A stretch of 64,000 nt of DNA from CAWGMT01 sp963823675 (GCA_963823675.1 CAWGMT010000008.1:1116001-1180000); one strand, 5' to 3'; positions 50,681 through 61,313 are shown, numbered from the stretch's first letter. The notes: generated by a model from the letters alone, not told the origin. Translations and numbers: made by a program.

Positions 50681-50993
50681 CCAGGAACGAGACCTTTTCG
50701 TCTTTACACGCTGCGTCGTGCACGTAACCGACGAAACGGCGCACACGTCGTCGATTGGATCACGAAACCTGCTGGATACGGACGAGACCGACGTGATCGG
50801 TCAGTTGTGGTGAGGTTGACCGCTGTAACTTGCCGGCGGCCGCGCTAATGCAATGCCTGCCCTTGTCCGCTACGCCAGGATACGCCAGGCAAAAAGAACG
50901 CCCGGAGGGACGCGGTGCCCTTCGGGCGTATCTGATTCCCGCCCCCACTCATCTCTATGTTCTTTCGCTTCGAGCTGTCAGGCCGCTGCGAAC

Positions 50994-51440
50994 CTACATG
51001 CCGGCGATATTGATCTGCTTGGGACGCGCCTGGTCCGATTTCGGCAAGGTCAGGGTCAGGACGCCGTTCTCGAATTTGGCGCTAGCCATGTCCGCATTGA
51101 TCGGTGTGCCCATGCTCACCGAACGCTGGAACGAGCCGGAGCGGCGCTCTCGCAGGAGCCAGTTGTGACCATTCTGCTCCTCGACTTTGCTTTCGGCCCG
51201 GATCGTCAAGGTATCGCCGAGGAGGGTAGTCTGCACATCCTCCAGCTTGATGCCCGGCAGCGACGCCTTAACCTCGAAATCGTTCTCCGCCTCTGTAATG
51301 TCCAGGGGAAGCGCAAACGTGGCGGCTCCTCGTTCTACCCATGCACCGTTCGGTTGCACGAAGGTCTCCTGAAGCAGGGAATTCACAGCATCGCGCATGC
51401 TGACAGCGTCACGCACGGGGTACCATCGCTCGCTTGCCAT
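50994..51440 (-). CDS. Hsp20/alpha-crystallin small heat-shock protein
   Basis: 148 residues from ATG 51440 (GAGGAGA upstream); the open frame to 51554 is non-coding leader. The alpha-crystallin domain is complete: PLDITEAENDFEVKASLPGI, the KLEDVQTTLLGDTLTI strand pair, SGSFQRSVSMG and GVLTLTLPK. A short C-terminal INI anchor motif follows, used in oligomer assembly. It holds unfolding proteins in the cytoplasm. A strong promoter lies 135 bases upstream with a structured leader between. Confidence 0.93.
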   Translation of the reverse strand: MASERWYPVRDAVSMRDAVNSLLQETFVQPNGAWVERGAATFALPLDITEAENDFEVKASLPGIKLEDVQTTLLGDTLTIRAESKVEEQNGHNWLLRERRSGSFQRSVSMGTPINADMASAKFENGVLTLTLPKSDQARPKQINIAGM

Positions 51441-51515
51441 CTTCGGTCTCCTCATTGTAAGGAAGCGTGCTCTCTGGCCATCGCCTCGGACACGCAGAAC
51501 CCAAAAAAGTCCAGA

Positions 51516-51535
51516 CCGTGCATTGGTTTGCACGG
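51516..51535 (-). promoter_or_regulatory. Hairpin in the hsp20 leader
   Basis: CCGTGCA and TGCACGG form a 7-bp stem around a 6-base loop, within the 128-base untranslated leader of hsp20. Bacterial hsp20 genes often carry RNA thermometers in the leader. This hairpin does not itself cover the ribosome site, so such a role is speculative. Confidence 0.4.
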
Positions 51536-51574
51536 CGGGGCAACTTTCGCCCATGTCTATCTGCCTACAATTGG

Positions 51575-51603
51575 ATTATGAGCGAAACTGAAATAAATGT
51601 CAA
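51575..51603 (-). promoter_or_regulatory. Sigma-70-type promoter of hsp20
   Basis: On the minus strand, TTGACA (51603-51598) is followed by a 17-base spacer and CATAAT (51580-51575). This is the best consensus promoter in the window, set in A/T-rich DNA and correctly placed for hsp20. Confidence 0.8.
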
Positions 51604-51674
51604 GATTTTGTTATAATAAAAGATATAGTTCCGTTCCTTCATATGAACGGCCGGCCTCCGCTCGATCTACGCAG

Positions 51675-51932
51675 GACGGAAACCGGGACGCAGCTCGTTA
51701 GCGGTCGGCGGAACCGTGACCGGGACGGCTTTCGGTTCTTTTGCGTTTGGCATTGCCAGCACTTACCTGGCGCAAGTTCGCCATGTCGTCCGCAACTTGG
51801 CTCGCTCTGCGGGGCCGGCCTTCCGGACGAACCGTGTGCTGCAAGCCCGGTTGGCTTACAGTTTGCATCACCCAGTCGTCCGCGCAGTAGGCTCGTCCTC
51901 TGGCGATGCTCACCCGCACTCGATCGAATTCC
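51675..51932 (-). mobile_element. Truncated-RAYT element, copy C (left part only)
   Basis: The left end GACGGAAACCGGGACGCAG and the first 258 bases match copies A, B and D. The match stops at 51932, where sequence of an IS4-type transposase tail begins. The right end and inverted terminus are missing. Confidence 0.8.
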
Positions 51933-52138
51933 TTTATGAACCAAAAGAGATCGCCGCGGATTTTCCGCTACTGCTGGACCTGATCGTCCAGAAACGGGTC
52001 GGCGATCGACCGGACCGATACGAACCTCGTGCGATCAAGCGCCGGCCGAAGCCCTACCGACTTCTCATGATGCCACGTTGGAAAGCCAAGCGGCGAATCG
52101 AGCGGGGAGAGATAATATATGAACGAATAAAGCATTAA
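51933..52138 (+). pseudogene. IS4-family transposase C-terminal fragment
   Basis: The frame reads YEPKEIAADFPLLLDLIVQK, RVGDRPDRYEPRAIKRRPKP and YRLLMMPRWKAKRRIERGE, then stop. VGDRPDRYEPR followed by KRRPK and a basic tail is the standard end of IS4-family (ISAs1/IS4-like) transposases. The DDE region is gone; the fragment joins directly to element copy C. Confidence 0.75.
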
Positions 52139-52478
52139 CATGGTATAACTCGCCGCAAGTTCATGGAAGTCAATAGGATCGGTTATCCTGGCGCCATTCA
52201 GGTCTGACCCCAAGGAGACCCCAAGGATGAGCGCGTGAGGGCGTTGCGCCCTAACTGACGGTTGACGATGAAGTGGCGGCGCGTCGGCTTGGGCTCGACG
52301 TGCGGGTCGCTGCTGCCGTGGACGCTAAGCCTGAGAGGCGTCCAAAACCTCACCATGCTTCACCCAGGCGGGATCGCGTCACTATCATGAGACCTGGCCT
52401 ACCGCCGGGTTGCGCGCTCTATGGGGGGCTGGTGTTCCTGTTCGCTGACGCTCGGGGTGGGCCGGGAGCCGGCCTGCA
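52139..52478. other. Intergenic region with IS-end debris
   Basis: The left part (to about 52220) is probably the outer end of the IS4 element. GGGCGTTGCGCCC near 52238 is a short palindrome. No gene is supported before the kinase start at 52479. Confidence 0.4.
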
Positions 52479-55400
52479 ATGCCTCGACGCGACAGTGCCC
52501 TTCGCGAGTTGTTATTCGGAATCCTGGCGCTTCAGAACGGCATGATCAGCCGCGACCAGCTTGTCGCTGGCTTCTCGGTGTGGACGGCCGGAGGCGGCCG
52601 CGCGATGGCCGAGATCCTGGCCGAGCAGTGCGCCTGGCGCCTGAGCACCGCTCGCTGCTGGAGGCCCTGGTCCTTGCGCATTTGAAGCTCCACGAGGGCA
52701 ACGCCGAGAAGAGTCTGGCGGCGCTCGAGGTCAAACCATCGACGCTCGAGAGTCTGGCGCAATCGGCGGCCCGGTCCTGGAGAACACACTCGCGCACGTC
52801 GGAACCGGTCCGGATACGACCTCAGCCTGCGACGACGACGACGATCGCACCGGGAGCTTTTTGTCCGTCGGCTCGAGCACGTCGCTCGGCCAGCGGTTCC
52901 GCGTCCTCCGTCCCCATGCCCGCGGCGGATTGGGGGCCGTCTACGTCGCGCTGGACACCGAGCTCAATCGCGAGGTCGCACTCAAGCAGATTCTCGACAG
53001 GTTTGCCGATGACGCGACCAGTCGTGAGCGTTTCGTTCTCGAAGCCGAAGTGACGGGGGGGCTCGAGCACCCCGGGATCGTTCCAGTCTACGGCCTGGGA
53101 GCTTACGCAGATGGACGTCCGTTCTACGCCATGCGATTTATCCGGGGCGAAAGCCTCAAGGAGGCGATCGAAAACTTTCATGGCGAGCCCGGTCGCGTCA
53201 GCGCCGGGAGTGATTCACACGGCGAGCTCGGTCGCGTCAGCGCCGGGAGTCGATCGCCGAAAACTCGGGGCGCTGACGCAACCCCGCTCGCGTTTCGCAA
53301 ATTGTTGCGCCGGTTCCTCGACGTTTGCAACGCCATCGACTACGCCCACAGCCGCGGCATTCTGCACCGCGACATCAAGCCGGGCAACATCATCGTGGGC
53401 AAGCACGGCGAGACTCTGGTGGTTGACTGGGGGTTGGCCAAGGCGACGGGCAAGTCCGAGCCGGGTGCGGCGGAGCGAACCCTGTTGCCGCGCTCGGGCA
53501 GAAGCTCCGAGACGCTGCCCGGCAGCGCCTTGGGCACTCCGGCTTACATGAGCCCCGAACAGGCGCGTGGAGACGTGGAGGCGCTGGGCCCGCGATCGGA
53601 TGTCTACAGTCTGGGTGGAACGCTCTATTGCCTGCTGACCGGCAAGCCGCCGTTCCAGGGCGAAGACGCAGGGGCCGTGCTTCGCGCCGTGCAACAGGGC
53701 GAGTTCCCACGCCCCGCGCAGCTCGACGCGACGATCGACCCCGCGGTCGAGGCCGTCTGTCTCAAGGCGATGGCTCGGCAACCCGAGGACCGCTACGCAA
53801 CGCCGCGCCAGCTTGCCGACGACCTCGACCGGTGGATGGCCGACGAGCCGGTGACGGCCTGGCGGGAACCGTGGACGCGGACCTCGTTGCGCTGGGTGAC
53901 CCGGCACCGGACCGGAGTGACGGCTGCCGGGGCGGCGCTTCTGGTCGCTCTGGCGGGCCTGGTCGCGGTGGCGGCGGTGCAGGCCCAGGCCAACGACCAC
54001 CTGCACAGCGTGAATCTCGATCTTTCCGTCGCCAGCGCGAGGGTGAGGCAGGCCAACGGCGAACTCTCAGCCGCCAAGGAGGATGTCGAGGCCCGCCTCA
54101 ACCTGGCCATGGCGGCGATCAAGATGTACCACACGGGAGTCAGCGAGGATCTGCTGCTACAGCAGAGCCAGTTCCGGACGCTGCGTAGAAAGCTTCTGGG
54201 CGGGGCTCGCGACTTCTACCGCAAGCTCGAGGGGTTGCTGGCCGGGCGGACCGACCCGCCGGCCCAGGCTGCGCTGGGCCGGGCGTATCAAGAACTGGGG
54301 ACACTGACCGACTCGATCAGCTCCAAGGACCAGGCCCTTGTTGTCTTCGAGCAAGCCCTTGCGGTGCGCCGGGCCCTGGCGGCGCGGCCCGGCGCCGGCC
54401 GGGCCGAGCAGGCCGATCTGGCGCAGAGCCTCTGGTCGCTGGGGATTCTCCATGACGAGACCGGCCGCCCAGCAATTGCGCTGGGTTCGCTCGAGGAAGC
54501 GAGAGGACTGCTGGAGGGTCTGGTGTCAGAGGATCCCGCCAACCTCGACTATCAGGCCGACCTGGCTTCGTGCCTGAACAGCATCGGCATCGTCCAGGCC
54601 ACCAACGGCCAACCGGCGGGCGCCCTGCCTGTTTACACGAGGGCACTCGAGATGCGCCGGTCGCTCGTCCGAGTCGATTCTGCTTCGACCCGCTACCGGC
54701 GCGACCTTGCCCGGAGCTACCTCCAGCTCGGCTGGTTCTACTCGCGCTCGGCCAAGTTCGCGCGGTCGCTTGGCGCCTATGAGAGCGCCAGGGACATTCT
54801 GCGGGCACTCGCGAACGACAACCCGACGACCGCTCACTTCCAGCGGGACCTGGAACAGACCTACTTCTACATCGGCCTGGTTCAGTCCCAGTCGGGCCAC
54901 CTGGCGCAGGCGCTCGAGGCCGACGAGCAGGCCCTGGCGATCATCCGGCGGATGCTCACGACGCATGGTGCCGTGGCAAGATTCCAGAACGACCTGGTCA
55001 AGACCCAGGCCCAGATTGGCAGTCTACTCGCCCGCACTGGCCGTGCGGCCGCCGCGCGGGTTGCGCACGCCGAGGCGCTCGAGACGGCCCTGGCACTGGC
55101 ACGGTCCAGCCCCGGCGTCACCGACTACCAGATCGAGGCGGCCGCTGCGCACGAGGCCCTTGGCGATGATTGGCTGCGGGACGGACGATCGGCCGAAGCG
55201 CTGGCCGCGTTTGAGCGGTCGCGCGCCATCGTCGAGCCGATTGCGAACGAGAACCCGCGCGAAACCCGGCGCACTCCGAACTGGCGCGGATGCTCGTCCG
55301 CATCGGCGAACTTCATGTCATCGGCGGGCGTGGGACAGCGGCCGCCGCGTGTTTCCAGCGTGCGAACTCAGTCGCCGGAGCCCTCGCAGCCGAGGAACCC

Positions 55401-55817
55401 GACGTGACCGACTTCCAGAACGCGCTGGCCGCCTCTTTCAAAGGACTCGGCCTGCTGGCGGCGTCGGCCGGCCGCCTCGACGAGGCGAGAGCGTCACTCG
55501 AACGCGCACGGTCGATCTATTCGACTCTGGCGCTGGCCGAATCGATGCCTGACCAATTCTACGCCCTGGCGGCCGTCGAATCCTTGCTCGCCGGGGTAGC
55601 GGCGGCACCCGGCTCTGGCCTGCCTGAGGCCGCGGCCCGGGGCCACGAAAACGCCGCATTCGATGCACTCAAGCGGGCCGTCGCCGCCGGGTATCACGAC
55701 ATCGGCAATGCCCGCAGTGACAAGGACCTCGACGCGCTTCGCTCGCGCCCTGAATTCCCGCTGCTCATGATGGATCTGGCGATGCCGGCCGAGGCCTTTG
55801 CACATCAAGTCGAATGA
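52479..55817 (+). CDS. Ser/Thr kinase with DWG motif, membrane span and TPR array (three frameshifts)
   Basis: ATG 52479 opens MPRRDSALRELLFGILALQN, a helical N-terminus known from planctomycete kinases. Frames change near 52632 and 52770 (one base missing at each) before the kinase domain: ARGGLGAVYV, VALKQI, HRDIKPGN, VVDWGLAK (DWG for DFG) and GTPAYMSPEQA. A repeat-derived insert lies between helices D and E. A membrane span (GVTAAGAALLVALAGLVAVA) and about eight TPR units follow. Near 55265 a C run is one base short; repair joins NPRET to PAHSELARMLVRIGE. The last part includes the FDALKRAVAAGYHDIGNARS tail. Confidence 0.87.
53182..53290. repeat. In-frame REP-like insertion inside a kinase gene
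   Basis: Two direct copies of GGCGAGCCCGGTCGCGTCAG with a GCGCCGGGAGT tail (53182-53211 and 53221-53250) are followed by an inverted copy (GGGGCGCTGACGC, 53264-53290). The second direct unit and the inverted one form a hairpin. All are read in frame as GEPGRVSAGSDSHGELGRVS and on to DAT. Confidence 0.85.
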
Positions 55818-55939
55818 ACGGGAGTGGCGGGCCGCAGACGGATGCCCGCCCCGGCGGAATGAGGATATGAGGCAAAGCCGCCAAACGATTATGCGAAGAA
55901 CTGGTTGGTCGGAAAGTTGGGCGCGGACCACGACGAGGT

Positions 55940-55963
55940 AACCACGGTCGTGAGACCGTGGTT
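55940..55963. repeat. REP-like palindrome 1
   Basis: AACCACGGTC-GTGA-GACCGTGGTT, a perfect 10-bp stem with a 4-base loop. Confidence 0.75.
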
Positions 55964-56056
55964 CAGACGGGGAACCGCCAACGTTGCACGTGAGTGCGAT
56001 CCTTCGCGCCCCGGATCGGGCTGACGCCCGAGGTTGGAGGACGCTCGTCCCGTACG

Positions 56057-56079
56057 AACCACGGTCTCGCGACCGTGGT
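56057..56079. repeat. REP-like palindrome 2
   Basis: ACCACGGTC-TCGC-GACCGTGGT, a perfect 9-bp stem. Same family as the palindrome at 55940, with about 95 bases between the two, as in paired REP elements. Confidence 0.75.
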
Positions 56080-56368
56080 CATATCGTTTGCGGTGCCCGG
56101 TCGTTTCATCGATTGCCCCGGGGCTGAAATGCGGCAGCCCGGTTCGGGGCCACGGGCGGACAGCGCAACACCAGATCGCGCCAGCGCGGGTTTGCGCGAG
56201 TCAGTAGTGGCGTGCGCGTCTCGCCCTCGCGGACGCTTCGCGTGTCCGTGCTACGGGATTGGCGGACGGGACACGGGGTGAGAGCGGTGCGTCTTAGGGA
56301 CGCACCCTCCGGGCTGGTTGTCTCGGGCGCTTACTTCTGGACGCACGCCAGGATAACTGGTTCGGCGG

Positions 56369-56988
56369 GACGGAAACTAGGACGCAGCTAGTTAGCGGTC
56401 GGCGGAACCGTGACCGGGACGGCTTTCGGTTCTCTTGCGTTTGGCGTTGCCAGCACTTACCTGGCGCAAGTTCGCCATGTCGTCCGCAACTTGGCTCGCT
56501 CTGCGGCGCCGGCCTTCCGGACGAACCGTGTGCTGCAAGCCCGGTTGGTTTACAGTTTGCATCACCCAGTTGTCCGCGCCGTAGGCTCGTCCTCTGGCGA
56601 TGCTCACCCGCAGTCGATCGAATTCCATCACGGTTAGAGGAGAGTTGACGCGAACCGTCCAGTTCGCGGGCCGCTCCACCGGCCAGGGCGATAGCAACGC
56701 CTTGACCGCCTTGTCACCGTCTGCCCTCGACCCCAGACTGCTCCAGCGCCAAAGCTCCGACCGCTCGACGAGCCCCGCCGACAAAGGATCTCACTCGACA
56801 TAACGCAAGAGGGACAGGAGATGGTCGTCACATTGTACCTGGAAGTTCTTGAATCGTCCCTGATAAAGAGGTCCGTAGCCCACAGTAAACAAGCCCGCCA
56901 GGTGCTACTCTCGCTGTTCTAGGCATAACGCTGAATGGTACCAAAACGACGGCGCGGCCACAATACTAGTTGCGTCCCTGTTTCCGTC
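56369..56988 (-). mobile_element. Truncated-RAYT element, copy D
   Basis: 620 bases with inverted ends GACGGAAACTAGGACGCAG (56369-) and TTGCGTCCCTGTTTCCGTC (to 56988). Unlike copies A and B it keeps the two bases near 56671, so the C-terminal frame reads through PWPVERPANWTVRVNSPL. It instead carries a stop where A has an arginine (YVE-stop-DPLSAG). The HUH catalytic region is absent here too. Confidence 0.85.
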
Positions 56989-57107
56989 CAAATGTAGAGT
57001 CGAGGTGTGGCGCGGTAGCTTAAGGCTTGGCCTATCTGTTTGCCGGCCCTTTCGTCTGCCGGTGCCTCACTAGCTTCGCCATGCTCCGTTTCCACACCCC
57101 GCTCATC

Positions 57108-57141
57108 AAACCGGGCGTGCAGTTTTCCCGCACCCGGCTTT
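57108..57141 (-). ncRNA. Domain V of a group II intron
   Basis: On the minus strand, AAAGCCGGGTGC-GGGAAAACT-GCACGCCCGGTTT is a domain V hairpin with the conserved AGC start. It lies 56 bases after the stop of the intron reverse transcriptase. A possible long domain VI (GGGGTGTGG with CCACACCTC) ends in ACTCTAC near 56994, placing the intron 3' end almost against element copy D. Confidence 0.6.
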
Positions 57142-57196
57142 CGGACAAGGCTGTTTCTCATGCGATACGCACACGTTCGCACACGAACCGTTGCGG

Positions 57197-57988
57197 CTAG
57201 CTCCCGGCAAGCTGGTACAAGCCCAGCTTCCGATACAGGTAGGCGTCCGGGTACTTACGTTTCCCCTGGCCAGGTACCTTGAATTTCGCGCACAACCACT
57301 GACGTACCCTGTAACGGACGTGGCTGTCAACGTTTCGGTAGGCCTTGCTGACGGTGCCGATGCGGAAATAGTTGGACCAGCCGCGTAATTTGCGGTTGAT
57401 CCTTCCGGTCAGCTCCTCCACCGCCAGAAATGTCCTGCGTCGCGTCGTCAGCTCGCCGATCTCGTTACAGAGCCGGTCGATCTTCTTCCGCGACGGGCGT
57501 GGCCCCAAGTAGGACTCACCCGTGCGGCGATCGTAGTTCCGGCCCAGGGTATAACCCAGAAAGTCAAACGTCTCCTCTGGCAGGCGGCAGAGCCGCGTCT
57601 TCTTCTCGTTTACCGTCAGCTTTAGCTTGGACATCATCCCCCGCATCACGTTCATGGCCTCGTCGGCCGTGCCATGGCAGCAGATGACAAAGTCGTCCGC
57701 GTAGTTGACGATGCGCGCATCGAGACGTTGCTCGTGTCCTCCCGTCTTCCATCCCTTCACAAAGCGCCGCATGTAGATGTTGGACAACAGTGGTGAGATT
57801 GGAGCCCCTTGAGGAGTTCCCATCCCCTCCCCATGAACTCCCCCGCTTGCTGCGCTGTGTGCGGCGACTGCGCGGAGGCTGTTTCCGGCTCGAGTGTTGG
57901 ACGGCGCCGACAATCCCCCCAACCCCGGTATCGCGAACCGATGCCGGAGGATTTGGTTTCTCAGCGTTGTGCATGACCAGAGGCGCAT
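57197..57988 (-). pseudogene. Group II intron reverse transcriptase/maturase, N-terminus lost
   Basis: The C-terminal two thirds are clear: GMGTPQGAPISPLLSNIYMR, catalytic YADD at residues 96-99 of the frame, LKLTVNEKKTRLCRLPEETF, FDFLGYTLGRNYDRR and the maturase part LTGRINRKLRGWSNYFRIGT. The first 55 residues of the frame are unrelated or degraded and the N-terminal RT motifs are missing. The break point is about 30 bases from the end of an IS110 transposase gene, which probably caused the truncation. Confidence 0.8.
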
Positions 57989-58020
57989 CGCGCGATGGCA
58001 ACCGCCTCGATCAATATAAG

Positions 58021-59450
58021 CTACGGCGTGGGCAGCGGACTGAGTTGGAAGCCCAGCATCGCCGCCTTTCGCTTCAGCGACTTGAGGATGTTAGCCGCCA
58101 CCTTGGCCTCGTACTCTTCCATCGACTGCGTTACGTACTCTTGGCCGTACTTGAGCATCCGGTAGACCAAACACGCCAACTTGTGCGCGGTGGCCTTGAC
58201 TGCTCCGAGTCCGCCGAGCCGACTGCGGATGCGGCGGTAGAACAGGCCCAACGGCGTCATTGTTTTGCCCAGCGACCGGGCACACATCCGCAGCGCGATG
58301 GTCACTCGGTTCGTGCCCTTGCGATGGCCGCGGCGTCTCTTCGTCTTGTTGCTCTCATCCTGCGGCGGACACAGCCGCAGCCAACTGGCGAAGTGTTTCT
58401 CGGTGGGAAAGCGGCTGACGTCCACGCCGATTTCAGCCAGAATCACCAGGGCCGTTCCCACGTCGATCCCCTCGATCATTGTCAGGTCCACGCCCAAGGC
58501 CTGGAACAACGGGCCGGTCGCCTCGAACCGCACGTCGTTGCTCTTGCGCCTGCGCTTCCGCGGCTTGACAACCCGAGTCTTTTCTCCCGCCCGGTTGGGG
58601 AAATTGGCCAGTTCTGCTTGGACCTGCTGGTCGCACTCGGTGATCTGTCGATGATGGAACTGGTACAACTCATAGGCCTGCCGAAGCTCGAAAAGATGCT
58701 CGGGCCGCCACGTTCCTTCCAACGCAAGGGCTATCTCTTCCTCACTGTGCTGACATCGCTCATGGCGCAGTTCAGCCAGTTTGATGGGGTCACGTTCGCC
58801 CTCCAGGATGGCTTCGATGATCGACATACCGGTCAGCCCCGTGATGTCGCTGACGACTTCGGTCAGTTTGACATTCATTTGCTCCATGGCCTTCTGCATG
58901 TGCTGGGCGTGGCTGGCGGCGTAGCGAACCTGCATCTGCCGCTGCCGCCAGTAGGCACGCAGCGCCAGCACGGAATCCGGAGGCCGAAACGACGCACGCA
59001 AGAGACCGTAGGAGTGCAACCGTTGGATCCACTGCGCGTCGAGCACGTCCGTCTTGGGCGTGCGCCGCAACGCGAAAGTTGCCCCGGTTCCACCAGCTTG
59101 ACGTCGAAGCCCTCCGATTCAAGGAGCTCGAACAGAGGAATCCAGTAGATGCCGGTGGATTCCAAAGCGATCGTTTTCACGCAGCACTTCTTTAACCACG
59201 CGGCGATCTCCTGAAGATCGACGGTGTTGGCGCCGAACTGCCGGACTGGGTTGGCGTCGCGGTCAGCGGGGACGCAGACCATATGCATGTTGGAATGAAC
59301 ATCGATTCCACACGCGTCTGGGTTGAGGACACTGAGCCCCGCTGACGAGGCGGGGACGGGGACGGGACGCGATCTCTCCCGCGACTTGTTGGGCTTGGCT
59401 GGCTTCTTGGGCTTGGTTGGCTTCTTGGGCTCTTCGTTTGGAGCGACCAT
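58021..59450 (-). CDS. IS110-family transposase (one frameshift)
   Basis: About 476 residues. A basic lysine/proline-rich N-terminus precedes the DEDD (RuvC-like) domain: CGIDVHSNMHMVCV (D50), TIALESTGIYWIPL (E97) and RTPKTDVLDAQWIQRL. The C-terminal transposase-20 domain has LTMIEGIDVGTALVILAEIG and FASWLRLCPPQDESNKTKRR. The frame breaks at 59082-59085: C4 where C5 would give EPGATFALRRTPKTDV. Apart from that it looks complete. IS110 elements lack long terminal inverted repeats, so the element ends were not fixed. Confidence 0.9.
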
Positions 59451-59852
59451 GGATGTCTCCGGTTCGCGGATGTGGGTGGTGAAACAACAAGGCGCCGCGA
59501 GCCAAGAGGGGTATCGGGGACGTTTGAAGTCTCCCCAACGGGATCAATACCACGCCGGGAAAACCCGGCAGGCAAGTCGCCAATGACAAGGTCGAAGCCT
59601 CTCGGGCCAAGCTCCACCTCGGGCAGGAAGCACCAAAGGGAATACGGCCACTGACTCGCGTCACCAACCCGCAGAATAGAGACGAGTCGCGAGCAGAACC
59701 AGATCTCCCCGACCCAAGTTCACGGGACGCGAGGGCGCCGCCGAAGGTGGCACGACCGGTTCCACCGCCGCTCCGATAGCTCCTGGCTGGAGCGACCCAG
59801 TTGCCAGGCGGGACTTACACCCGCTGAAGACCAACACCTTAACACGGCGCAC
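59451..59852. other. Upstream flank of IS110
   Basis: No gene is supported. The right end of an IS110-type element and its promoter probably lie in this region; frames here have no recognisable content. Confidence 0.4.
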
Positions 59853-59876
59853 ACTAGTTGCGTCCCTGTTTCCGTC
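59853..59876. mobile_element. Solo right end of the truncated-RAYT element
   Basis: ACTAGTTGCGTCCCTGTTTC followed by CGTC is the complete 24-base right terminus seen in copies A, B and D, without any element body to its left. Confidence 0.75.
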
Positions 59877-59960
59877 CCCCGTTTGAGCCGCTCGATACAA
59901 TCCGGGATCCTCCCTCCCGAAGGGATCGTGCCGATCCCACCGAGCGGCATCCGGGGCGAC

Positions 59961-60740
59961 TCAGGCCGAGTCGGCCTCGATGCCCGCCTCTCCCGGCGGA
60001 GGGAGCGGGATCAAGGCGCCCTTCGCGTCGCCGAGCGTAGGCAGCCCATCCCCCGGAAGCTCCCAGTCCGCATAGGCGTAGATCAGCCCGCCGGGCTCGG
60101 TGGACCTAAGCATTTCGCAGTACCAGCGAGCGTACGCCCCGTCTCGGCCCCGCCGGCTCTCGGACAACTCGACGAAGCGGTCGAGGAATTTCGTCGCAAG
60201 CTGCCCCGGTGAGTCATCGACCGCATCGGGCCAGCCGAAACAGCGGGCTCCGTCACTGCTGCTGTAACGGGCGGCTGCCGCTTCGTAGTCCGACACGAGT
60301 GCGCCGTGGGATCGGCAGATGTTCGAGACCGGCGTGACGCAACACCGCCAGTAGCATCCCGAGGGCGATAGGCCGGTGGCTGCCCTGAGCCGTTCATAGC
60401 CCCGGCGGTGAAGCTCGTGGACCATCAGCAGGAGGCGACGGGGCATTGTCGCCTCCCCGTCCATCATGCCCAGCTCGGGATCTGAAGGGAGTCCAAGCGA
60501 GTCGAGACTTCGATACACCGTGGAAATCGCCATGCAGTCGTCGGGCATGCTGATTTGCTGGGTCGTGAACTCGAAGCGGAAGCCCGAAGGGCAATCGGGA
60601 TGGACCGAGACGGGGCGGGAAGCATCGCCGTCGTGTGCTTGCCCTTCCCGTCGGAGCGTTGCCGACGATCTGGCCGAGGCCCTGCGGAACAGCGATCGGA
60701 AGCCTGCTGGAACGAGGTCTTGAATTCGATGCCACAGCAT
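59961..60740 (-). CDS. Protein of unknown function
   Basis: 259 residues from ATG 60740 (GGAGG upstream); the frame opens at 60908 with poorer sequence. Composition and codon pattern are those of a real protein: RRLLLMVHELHRRGYERLRA, SPSGCYWRCCVTPVSNICRS and YARWYCEMLRSTEPGGLIYA, followed by YADWELPGDGLPTLGDA. No signal peptide or membrane helix. Family not recognised. It is bordered by mobile DNA on both sides. Confidence 0.6.
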   Translation of the reverse strand: MLWHRIQDLVPAGFRSLFRRASARSSATLRREGQAHDGDASRPVSVHPDCPSGFRFEFTTQQISMPDDCMAISTVYRSLDSLGLPSDPELGMMDGEATMPRRLLLMVHELHRRGYERLRAATGLSPSGCYWRCCVTPVSNICRSHGALVSDYEAAAARYSSSDGARCFGWPDAVDDSPGQLATKFLDRFVELSESRRGRDGAYARWYCEMLRSTEPGGLIYAYADWELPGDGLPTLGDAKGALIPLPPPGEAGIEADSA

Positions 60741-61313
60741 GCGAGCCACACCTCCGCTCCCGCCCTGACCTGGATGCTCCACGTCGCCCGACGGTGCGGT
60801 CGGTATCCAGAGGCGATTCAGGCCAGGCCCAAAACTTGGAGGGCTTGCAACATTAAGGCAAGCCGGTAATTGCGGCGTGCCAGTACGCGTTCCGCGCATT
60901 CTACCCACTGTAAGAGCCTGGCCAATACCCCGCTTGAATCACGCGCGAACGTCTCTACTGCTTGTCCTGGCGTTCGTTGTCATTCTTTCCAAGGCTGGAC
61001 GCTAGAGTTCGCGGTCCAACCGGTTTTCGGGCCTAGCCAGCTTCTCCCCAGGTCCAGGTCGAATGGCATGATCGAAGTTTATTTGACACTGATTCTTCAG
61101 ATGGAAACAACCGCGGCCAGCAGCGGAATAACCGTGTGACGCAAGCTACGCGAGGCCATCCACATCCGACGAGGCAGACCGCTGTCGGAAGCTCAGTTCT
61201 AGCCGATCGAACTCCCGACGAACGTTATTGACCAAGCGGGCCGGAACTAGACGTCGAACAAAACGTCGATAGCGCTGACCTTGAGATGATCGAGAACGTT
61301 GCCGAATCTATGA
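60741..61313. other. Intergenic region, no gene found
   Basis: Nothing recognisable on either strand. G+C is lower than average from about 60850 to 61110. Confidence 0.4.

Larger units (their letters stand above)
55818..56368. other. Intergenic region with paired palindromes
   Basis: No gene found in this 550-base stretch. It holds two REP-like palindromes (55940 and 56057) and short GC-rich repeats before element copy D. Confidence 0.5.

Noticed and set aside
49938..50744. A 268-codon minus-strand frame
   Set aside because: Composition is dominated by Ser, Pro and Arg with no domain; it overlaps the coiled-coil gene and a strong terminator on the other strand.
51716..52138. A 140-codon plus-strand frame spanning element copy C and IS4 debris
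   Set aside because: The first half is antisense to the transposase tail of copy C; only the last 68 codons are real IS4 sequence, so the fusion is accidental.
60870..61139. Plus-strand frame of 89 codons
   Set aside because: Random composition, no ribosome site, and lies in a low-G+C gap between mobile elements.
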